This document shows, in pieces, positions 1-4,538 of a DNA stretch of 8,418 bases. The stretch lies in NCBI GenBank assembly GCA_017421905.1, contig JAFOHH010000205.1, forward strand, positions 1 to 8,418, in the 5' to 3' direction. Position 1 is the stretch's first letter, and every line of letters begins with the position of its first letter. The notes under the pieces are model-generated. The model was not told the origin of the DNA. It worked only from the letters and a program-made list of their open reading frames with translations, and searched no databases. The translations under genes and the position numbers were made by a program. The DNA comes from Clostridia bacterium (GTDB lineage: Bacteria > Bacillota > Clostridia > Christensenellales > Borkfalkiaceae).

Positions 1-37
1 AGCCGCAAGGGTAGCGGAATTCACCCATTAACGCCAT
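1..37 (-). CDS. Possible 5' end of a gene running off the left edge
   Basis: On the minus strand an ATG at 37 opens a frame that reads MALMGEFRYPCG to the window edge. An AAGG stretch at 46-49 lies about 8 bases upstream and could serve as a ribosome binding site. The rlmH terminator lies just before it, which fits the start of a new transcription unit, although no clear promoter fits in the gap. Only 12 codons are visible, so no product can be assigned and the frame may be chance. Confidence 0.25.
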   Translation of the reverse strand, partial: MALMGEFRYPCG

Positions 38-51
38 AGGCTTGCCTTTAT

Positions 52-80
52 AAAAACGCCGATTGCTAGCAATAGCGGCT
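52..80 (-). terminator. Terminator after rlmH
   Basis: Read on the minus strand, GCCG pairs with CGGC, and ATTG pairs with CAAT around a CTAG loop, with a two-base bulge between the two helices. The hairpin is followed by GTTTTTAT. It starts about 16 bases after the rlmH stop codon. This is the expected form of an intrinsic terminator closing the CPBP-rlmH unit. Confidence 0.7.
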
Positions 81-95
81 GTTTCCGATAAGCAA

Positions 96-566
96 TTATG
101 TATGGTAGGTAGAACCGGCGTCTATCATAAACGCACGGTAGAGCTGTTCGGTTAAAATAAGGCGCATTAGAGTGTGCGGAAAGGTCATTTGCGAAAAGGA
201 AAGCTTTTCCGCCGCTTGTTTTTTAACCTCGTCCGCCAGCCCGTACGAGCCGCCGATGACGAAAGTGAGTTCCCCAACCGAATCGCGAATTTTGGCAATT
301 TTTTCGGCTAAAGCCTCGCTAGAACATTGTTTGCCCTCTACACAAAGTGCAACGACGTGCCCTTTTAGCGATTTTAAAATAGATGCGCCCTCTTTTTCCT
401 TAATTTTTTCCATTTCTGCAAAAGAGGGATCTTGCGCAAAATTTTCTTCCTTTACTTCGATAATTTCCACTTTTGCAAAGCGGGTAAGGCGTTTGAGATA
501 TTCTGCAATGCCGTCGGCAAAGTAAGATTCTTTTACCTTTCCCACACAAACGATACGGATCTTCAT
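96..566 (-). CDS. rlmH: 23S rRNA (pseudouridine1915-N3)-methyltransferase RlmH
   Basis: RlmH is a small cytoplasmic SPOUT methyltransferase. It uses S-adenosylmethionine to methylate N3 of pseudouridine 1915 in helix 69 of 23S rRNA, acting on assembled 70S ribosomes. The product is 156 residues, the usual family length. It begins MKIRIVCVGKVKE and has a beta strand followed by GKQCSSE (78-84), the glycine-rich FVIGGSYGL (102-110) of the SAM pocket, and the trefoil-knot segment SFSQMTFPHTLMRLILTEQLYRAF (123-146). It ends with the conserved Tyr-His pair (154-155). The ATG shares one base with the stop of the upstream CPBP gene (TAATG), so translation is probably coupled. A GGAGG lies upstream, unusually far from the ATG. 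The last residues before YH (IDAGST) differ from the more common RGEP-type ending, but nothing essential is missing. Confidence 0.97.
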   Translation of the reverse strand: MKIRIVCVGKVKESYFADGIAEYLKRLTRFAKVEIIEVKEENFAQDPSFAEMEKIKEKEGASILKSLKGHVVALCVEGKQCSSEALAEKIAKIRDSVGELTFVIGGSYGLADEVKKQAAEKLSFSQMTFPHTLMRLILTEQLYRAFMIDAGSTYHT

Positions 567-583
567 TAGGATACTAATCCTCC
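566..583 (-). promoter_or_regulatory. rlmH ribosome binding site with intervening hairpin and TAATG overlap
   Basis: On the minus strand GGAGG lies 12 bases before the rlmH ATG, longer than the usual 5-9. Part of the gap is the inverted repeat AGGAT-ACTA-ATCCT on the plus strand (568-581), which can fold into a five-base-pair hairpin between the Shine-Dalgarno core and the start. Folding would either shorten the effective spacing or hide part of the site. The start also overlaps the CPBP stop codon. Confidence 0.5.
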
Positions 584-1507
584 CATAAAATTATAAACCC
601 ATAAAACGAGGCACACGATAATTCCGGGAAGGGCGCATAACGCAAAGGATTTGATCGATTGCGATTGCCGCTTTTGAGGCGCTGGGCGCGTGCAAAAATA
701 ACCGATAGAGAGGAAAAATACGACCATTCCGAGCGCAGCTACAGCAAGCTCCCATTGAGTGGGAATGGCAGGGACGTTGGCGTATTGCGCCGTGAGAATC
801 CAAAAGTTATTAAGAAAATGCATAAGTATCGTTAGGAGCAGGTTTTCCGTTTGAAAAAGAATTAACGCAAAAACTGCGCCGCACAATAGCTGATAGGGCG
901 TTTGTGCCGGATTTTGATGGAAAACGGAAAAACAAATACCGCAAAGGAGCACGCTCTTCCATAAGCTTTCCCCTTTTAATCCGGAAATCATTATCCCACG
1001 GAATAGCAGTTCTTCTCCAAGGGCGGGGAGGCAAGCAATGATAAGTAGCGCAAGCAAATAGGTGGGGAAACTATCCCTATGGGGCATAGCCGACTGCGGC
1101 GGTTGATAACCGATTTCCCCCAGCAGTTGGAGAAATAGCGTGTTGAGCCACCCAAAGCCGAACAATAACCCGAAAAGCACGCCGAACGCAAAGCAGTAAG
1201 AAGCAAAGCCGCTTTTTTTCACGGATAAGAAATTAGAAAAAGGCACGCGCGAGCTTTTCCAAACGAGCAGTATCGTTACGAAAAGCCCAAGCGGAGGCAA
1301 TAAATAAGCCAAAAATACGTAGGCGTTGGTTTGAATAAACGCCTCTGCATTATTTAGCGACGATAAAACGATGGACAAAACAAGGGAGGCAACGAGCGTT
1401 ACGAAAACGGCAACGGTAAACGCCGTTCCCGACGTTTTTGGCGTGAGCCGTGGGCTTTCAACGCCGGGTGCCGATGAAATTGTCTGCGCGCTAAGTTGCG
1501 GTTTCAT
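566..1507 (-). CDS. CPBP-family intramembrane glutamic protease homologue (Abi/CAAX protease-like)
   Basis: This is a 313-residue polytopic membrane protein of the CPBP family (Rce1/Abi-like), whose members cleave substrates within the membrane; bacterial substrates are mostly unknown. All three family motifs are present: EELLFR at 165-170 (EExxxR), FSVFH at 193-197 (FxxxH) and HFLNN at 230-234 (HxxxN). Hydrophobic segments occur at about 29-49, 62-83, 101-127, 150-163, 184-197, 205-219, 222-240, 253-272 and 286-305. The N-terminal 28 residues are hydrophilic and Ser/Pro-rich. The start chosen is the ATG at 1507, preceded at 5 bases by GAGG; a start further upstream at 1540 would have no good site and would lie in the preceding terminator. 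The gene overlaps rlmH by one base, so the two probably form an operon. Such proteins are linked to envelope processing, bacteriocin immunity or maturation, but nothing here identifies a target. Confidence 0.9.
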   Translation of the reverse strand: MKPQLSAQTISSAPGVESPRLTPKTSGTAFTVAVFVTLVASLVLSIVLSSLNNAEAFIQTNAYVFLAYLLPPLGLFVTILLVWKSSRVPFSNFLSVKKSGFASYCFAFGVLFGLLFGFGWLNTLFLQLLGEIGYQPPQSAMPHRDSFPTYLLALLIIACLPALGEELLFRGIMISGLKGESLWKSVLLCGICFSVFHQNPAQTPYQLLCGAVFALILFQTENLLLTILMHFLNNFWILTAQYANVPAIPTQWELAVAALGMVVFFLSIGYFCTRPAPQKRQSQSIKSFALCALPGIIVCLVLWVYNFMGGLVS

Positions 1508-1526
1508 AATTACCTCGTTTTGTAGG

Positions 1527-1560
1527 AAAAAGCAGGTCAAACAATTTGCGTTTGACCTGC
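1527..1560 (-). terminator. Terminator after the secreted modular protein
   Basis: A perfect 11-base-pair stem (GCAGGTCAAAC at 1532-1542 with GTTTGACCTGC at 1550-1560) has a seven-base loop. On the minus strand it is followed by five T residues (1531-1527). It lies 13 bases after the stop of the 910-residue gene and only about 20 bases before the CPBP start, so it is also positioned in the leader of the next unit. Confidence 0.88.
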
Positions 1561-1572
1561 AGGCATGATAGA

Positions 1573-4305
1573 TTAATCTTCTTTTTTAAGCGCAAGGCGT
1601 TCGGGAAGGATTGCACTATGGGAAGAAGGAAGCTCGGGAAGTTGCGCAGTATGCACGGGAGCTATAGGAGCGGTTGTGGGTGCTACTGCATTTGCTGTAG
1701 ACGCGGTGCGGATTTTTGCAAAGTTTGCCGTTACGGAAATCGGACCCGTGATATAATCGGTACGCATAGCCGTTTTCACCCCGTCCGACCAACCGGTAAA
1801 CACGTAACCGCTGTTTGCAACGGCAACCATCGTTCGGTAAGAACCCTCGTTTGCCGTAGCGATTGTTTTTCCTGCAACGATGCCGCCCTCTCCCGCCTTA
1901 TACGAAACGGAATAAGAAGGAAGCGGAGCAAAGCGTGCGGAAAAGGTTGCGTTACCAAAAATTACGTCGGTACGATAGGGAGTGGTAACGCCATCCGTCC
2001 ATCCGGTAAACTTATAGCCGGGATTGGGGATTGCCATTACGGAAACGGATTCGCCATACGTTCCGGAAACGGAAGTGCTACTGATTTTACCACCGGCAGT
2101 ACCCGTATAGGTATGGGTAAATTCCGTTTGAGCAACTGCTATTAAAGAAATTTCGTCGAAATAAACGGTACCGGTAACACCCCAAAGGCGAATGTTTACG
2201 CTATAACGACCGGTAGAAGTGGGGGTAAATTCGCGAGAGTACTCTTTCCATTCGTTAATTTCGCGCGTGCCGTTTACCACCTGCTCTCCAAGATTGCAAC
2301 AGCCTTCTACCATAATAAAGATACCGCAGCCGCCCGCAGAACCAGGGTTGGTAAACGATCCTTTTACCTTACCTTTTAAAACGTAAGTGGTGTGCGCGGT
2401 TAATTCTACCATGTAATTAAGCGTTGTGTGCGTTGCAGTTACGTTAGTAACGGCGTAACTGCCGGAGCCGTCTGCCGTGGCAGATTCGGTTGCACCGAAA
2501 TGGTAAGTAGTACCGCTAATCCAAGTATAGTCGAAAGGCAGAGGATCGCCCTCCGTAAACGTTTGGAAGGGATAAAGCTCGCGGTTGAGCTTAGATATAA
2601 ATTCGATATCTATTACAGCGTTTTCCGTCATAACCAAAGCGTAATTTTTTTGACCTTTGGTTAAAATGCCGCCGCTGCAGCTAAACGAATAGGTGTAGCC
2701 TTCCTCGGGCAAAACGACAAATTCGACGATGGCATCTTTTGCATAAGAAGTAACGCCCGATTGAATACCGCCTACCCTGCCGCCTTGACCGGAAACGTTT
2801 ACGGTAAGATTAAACTGTTGGGTGTGCGCCGTTTGCGAAACAGCCGTTACGGCGTTTTTGGCAACGTATATGGGGAGGATGGATTGCACGTCGCCTATGA
2901 TAGCGATATAGCCGTTTTTCTCGGAAACACCTACAGCGTAGGTTTCTACGTCGACTGCGGCAAAAGCGGTTGCGTTTGCCTCTTTGGAAACAACCGTTCC
3001 TGCAGGCACTTTATAAACGGGAGCATCGGCATATTCCACCATTGACTTGGAAACGTAGCCGAATTTGTTAAACACGTTATCGTCCGCATAAATTACGCGG
3101 TAATACTCTTGACCATCCACCGTAATTTCGCCGTCTGCAACAAGGAAGGTGTTTTTAGGTGCCGCCGCCTTGGGATTTGCACCGAAAACGGTATAAATAC
3201 CCGTCTTTTTTAAGGTGCGAACAGCAATGGGAGTAAAAGTGCGATCGGGTTCGGAAGTAGAATCGTCACCCGTTTCTATCTCTTTATATTCTCTTACGCC
3301 GAGATTATCGAAATAAGCAACGCCCGATGCGCCCCATAAGCGGCAGAACAAGGTATAGTTTTTTGTTTCCTTAGGAATAAAGTCTATCTCGAAATAACGC
3401 CACGGGGTGGGATATGCAATTGCAGTAGTCGTAATAACACCAAGAGAAAAGCCCTCGTTATCGCCAAAGGAGAAGAACGCGCCACAGCCACCTTGGCCAT
3501 TAGGCGTCATTTGCTCTACCTTGATATACCCGGAAATAACATACTTAACGCCTTGCTGTAAAGGAAGGGCTATGGTTTGACCGCGTTGCGTTGCCGAACT
3601 TTTTTCGTTAGTAATTTTCATACTACCGGAGCCGTCTGCCACGCAGGATTCGCTGCTCCATTCGATAGTCGTCGTGGTGGAGCTTTGCGCCCAGCCTTGC
3701 GTATAGTATTGCAAGGAATTGAGGAAGGTGGGGTCGTTAAGGTAGTTGGTTCTTTCTTCAACGCAAACGTTATCGAAATAAACCGTACCCTTTGCGCCCC
3801 AAAGGCGGCAGTCGATGCGGTAGGATTTGGTTTCCGTGGGAGTAAAGGGGCCCTCGTAATAAACCCAGTCGGTAGCGTTTACCGTTTTGCTTTGGTTGCC
3901 GATATTAAAGCCGGCCGACTCTATCGTAACGGTTACGCCCGTACCACCAGCACCCGACGTTTGCATATTATCCACTTTGATAAATGCGGAAATAACGTAG
4001 GTTTTACCTGCCTCCATCGTAACGGATTGCCCTACGCAGCTGGTCGTGATTTCGGTATTCGTTATCTTTAAACTGCCCGAATTGTCGCTGGAATAAGAAA
4101 GGTCGCTACGCTCGTATTTAAAAACAGAGGAGTTTCCCGTCCAATTAAAATTCCAACTAGAAAGAGCAGAAGAAAAATCGCCATTAAGGAGCAAATTAGT
4201 CGTTTCTGCCTGCACGGGAGAAATAGACGTTGCCGTTTTTACACCGAAAAAGGCGGAAATAACAAACGTAAAACACAGTATTAAAACAGATAATTTCTTT
4301 TTCAT
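1573..4305 (-). CDS. Secreted modular protein with three CBM-like modules and InlB-type repeats
   Basis: This 910-residue protein has a clear Sec signal peptide: a Lys-rich start, a hydrophobic core at about 5-21, and likely cleavage after VQA at 33. Domain order, read by eye: jelly-roll CBM_4_9-like module 1 (36-184), module 2 (187-340), an acidic linker, a beta-rich region of uncertain type that may be SH3-like (356-490), an InlB-B-type repeat (498-571), CBM-like module 3 (578-724), two further InlB-B repeats (729-793, 797-864), and a Thr/Ala/Pro-rich tail ending in KKED. Each CBM-like module ends in a form of LWGxxGxxYFD. No glycosidase, lyase or protease domain is evident, and there is no LPXTG motif, C-terminal membrane helix or S-layer domain. 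The start has GGGGA about 7 bases upstream and its own promoter. Glycan capture at or outside the cell surface is the likely role. This is inferred from the modules and from the neighbouring rhamnosidase; adhesion is an alternative. Confidence 0.9.
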   Translation of the reverse strand: MKKKLSVLILCFTFVISAFFGVKTATSISPVQAETTNLLLNGDFSSALSSWNFNWTGNSSVFKYERSDLSYSSDNSGSLKITNTEITTSCVGQSVTMEAGKTYVISAFIKVDNMQTSGAGGTGVTVTIESAGFNIGNQSKTVNATDWVYYEGPFTPTETKSYRIDCRLWGAKGTVYFDNVCVEERTNYLNDPTFLNSLQYYTQGWAQSSTTTTIEWSSESCVADGSGSMKITNEKSSATQRGQTIALPLQQGVKYVISGYIKVEQMTPNGQGGCGAFFSFGDNEGFSLGVITTTAIAYPTPWRYFEIDFIPKETKNYTLFCRLWGASGVAYFDNLGVREYKEIETGDDSTSEPDRTFTPIAVRTLKKTGIYTVFGANPKAAAPKNTFLVADGEITVDGQEYYRVIYADDNVFNKFGYVSKSMVEYADAPVYKVPAGTVVSKEANATAFAAVDVETYAVGVSEKNGYIAIIGDVQSILPIYVAKNAVTAVSQTAHTQQFNLTVNVSGQGGRVGGIQSGVTSYAKDAIVEFVVLPEEGYTYSFSCSGGILTKGQKNYALVMTENAVIDIEFISKLNRELYPFQTFTEGDPLPFDYTWISGTTYHFGATESATADGSGSYAVTNVTATHTTLNYMVELTAHTTYVLKGKVKGSFTNPGSAGGCGIFIMVEGCCNLGEQVVNGTREINEWKEYSREFTPTSTGRYSVNIRLWGVTGTVYFDEISLIAVAQTEFTHTYTGTAGGKISSTSVSGTYGESVSVMAIPNPGYKFTGWTDGVTTPYRTDVIFGNATFSARFAPLPSYSVSYKAGEGGIVAGKTIATANEGSYRTMVAVANSGYVFTGWSDGVKTAMRTDYITGPISVTANFAKIRTASTANAVAPTTAPIAPVHTAQLPELPSSHSAILPERLALKKED
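1714..2121 (-). repeat. Tandem pair of InlB-B-type repeats encoded in the secreted protein
   Basis: Residues 729-793 and 797-864 share the plan Y-x-GxGG-xI - GxY - GYxFTGWxDGVxT - RTDxI - FAxxFA. The best-conserved stretch is GYKFTGWTDGVTTPYRTD against GYVFTGWSDGVKTAMRTD. This fits the divergent InlB B-repeat (Flg_new-like) fold, common in Gram-positive surface and secreted proteins as a stalk or binding spacer. A third, more diverged copy lies at residues 498-571 (about 2593-2814), separated by a CBM-like module. Confidence 0.75.
2134..4200 (-). repeat. Three diverged copies of a CBM_4_9-like module within the secreted protein gene
   Basis: The copies are at about 3754-4200, 3286-3747 and 2134-2574. 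Each encodes a module of roughly 150 residues ending in LWGAKGTVYFDNV, LWGASGVAYFDNL or LWGVTGTVYFDEI. Each has a middle strand with a TYV(I/L)-type core (TYVISAFIKV, KYVISGYIKV, TYVLKGKVKG). Copies 2 and 3 still share the 15-mer CCGGAGCCGTCTGCC on the plus strand (3626-3640 and 2462-2476). Copies 1 and 2 are adjacent and most alike; copy 3 is displaced behind an InlB-type repeat. They look like products of internal duplication. Confidence 0.7.
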
Positions 4306-4327
4306 AAAATTTCCCCGAGATATGTTT

Positions 4328-4340
4328 ATAGTAATACTAT
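4328..4340. promoter_or_regulatory. 13-bp perfect inverted repeat at the start site of the secreted protein gene
   Basis: ATAGTA-A-TACTAT is a perfect inverted repeat with six-base arms. It lies just downstream of the -10 element at 4344-4349 and covers the predicted transcription start near 4337. That position would suit a repressor operator. A different inverted repeat of the same length and central base occupies the equivalent place at the rhamnosidase promoter. Confidence 0.4.
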
Positions 4341-4343
4341 TGT

Positions 4344-4373
4344 ATTATAACATAACAACTTTCCTTTTGACAA
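4344..4373 (-). promoter_or_regulatory. Sigma-A promoter of the secreted protein gene
   Basis: On the minus strand the -35 is TTGTCA (4368-4373), the spacer is 18 bases, and the -10 is a perfect TATAAT (4344-4349) preceded by TG at the extended -10 position (TGTTATAAT). The predicted start near 4337 gives a leader of about 30 bases. The gene should be well expressed unless repressed. Confidence 0.8.
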
Positions 4374-4420
4374 GCGCAATTGAAACGTTTTTTTGTTTTT
4401 TCTCCTTTTTACGAAAAAAA

Positions 4421-4439
4421 TCTTATCTTATAGATAAGA
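4421..4439. promoter_or_regulatory. Inverted repeat TCTTATC/GATAAGA, operator or weak terminator
   Basis: TCTTATC (4421-4427) and GATAAGA (4433-4439) form a perfect seven-base inverted repeat around TTATA. On the minus strand it is followed by seven T residues (4420-4414), the layout of a weak, AT-only terminator that would back up the one at 4494-4520. It also lies about 50 bases upstream of the -35 of the secreted protein gene, so an activator or repressor site is equally possible. Confidence 0.4.
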
Positions 4440-4458
4440 AAAACGGAATAAAGGGTTT

Positions 4459-4467
4459 TTGCGGCAA
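4459..4467. promoter_or_regulatory. TTGCGGCAA motif upstream of the secreted protein gene
   Basis: TTGC-G-GCAA is a near-palindrome in the 233-base intergenic region before the secreted protein gene. The same 9-mer occurs at 7188-7196 between the rhamnosidase and the regulator. The 11-mer AAAAACGGAAT, here at 4439-4449, also recurs there at 7113-7123. A shared regulatory site is a reasonable inference. Confidence 0.4.
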
Positions 4468-4487
4468 CCCGGTTGAACGGTTTTACC

Positions 4488-4520
4488 AAATAAAAAAGGA
4501 ACGGGCAAGCCGTTCCTTTT
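4488..4520 (-). terminator. Terminator after the rhamnosidase gene
   Basis: AAAAGGAACGG (4494-4504) pairs perfectly with CCGTTCCTTTT (4510-4520) around a five-base loop. On the minus strand the helix runs into TTTTTTATTT. It begins 18 bases after the rhamnosidase stop codon. It should separate rhamnosidase transcription from the secreted protein gene downstream. Confidence 0.88.
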
Positions 4521-4538
4521 CAAAGCTATAGGTATTTG

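Noticed and set aside
590..595. TATAAT on the minus strand near the end of the CPBP gene, a possible rlmH promoter
   Set aside because: The -10 is perfect, but no acceptable -35 or extended -10 lies at 16-18 bases, and the TAATG overlap already explains expression.
1573..1660. Possible sortase signal (LPELP) in the tail of the secreted protein
   Set aside because: The motif lacks the Thr-Gly of LPXTG, and no hydrophobic segment follows before the final KKED.
1546..2145. Plus-strand frame of 199 residues, Cys/Arg-rich, opposite the secreted protein gene
   Set aside because: It is antisense to the InlB-type repeats of a clearly coding gene, starts within the terminator hairpin and resembles no family. 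The Cys and Arg content is an artefact of the opposite codons.
4322..4531. Plus-strand frame of 69 residues in the intergenic region before the secreted protein gene
   Set aside because: It has no ribosome binding site, runs across a promoter, an inverted repeat and a terminator on the opposite strand, and has composition typical of AT-rich noncoding DNA.
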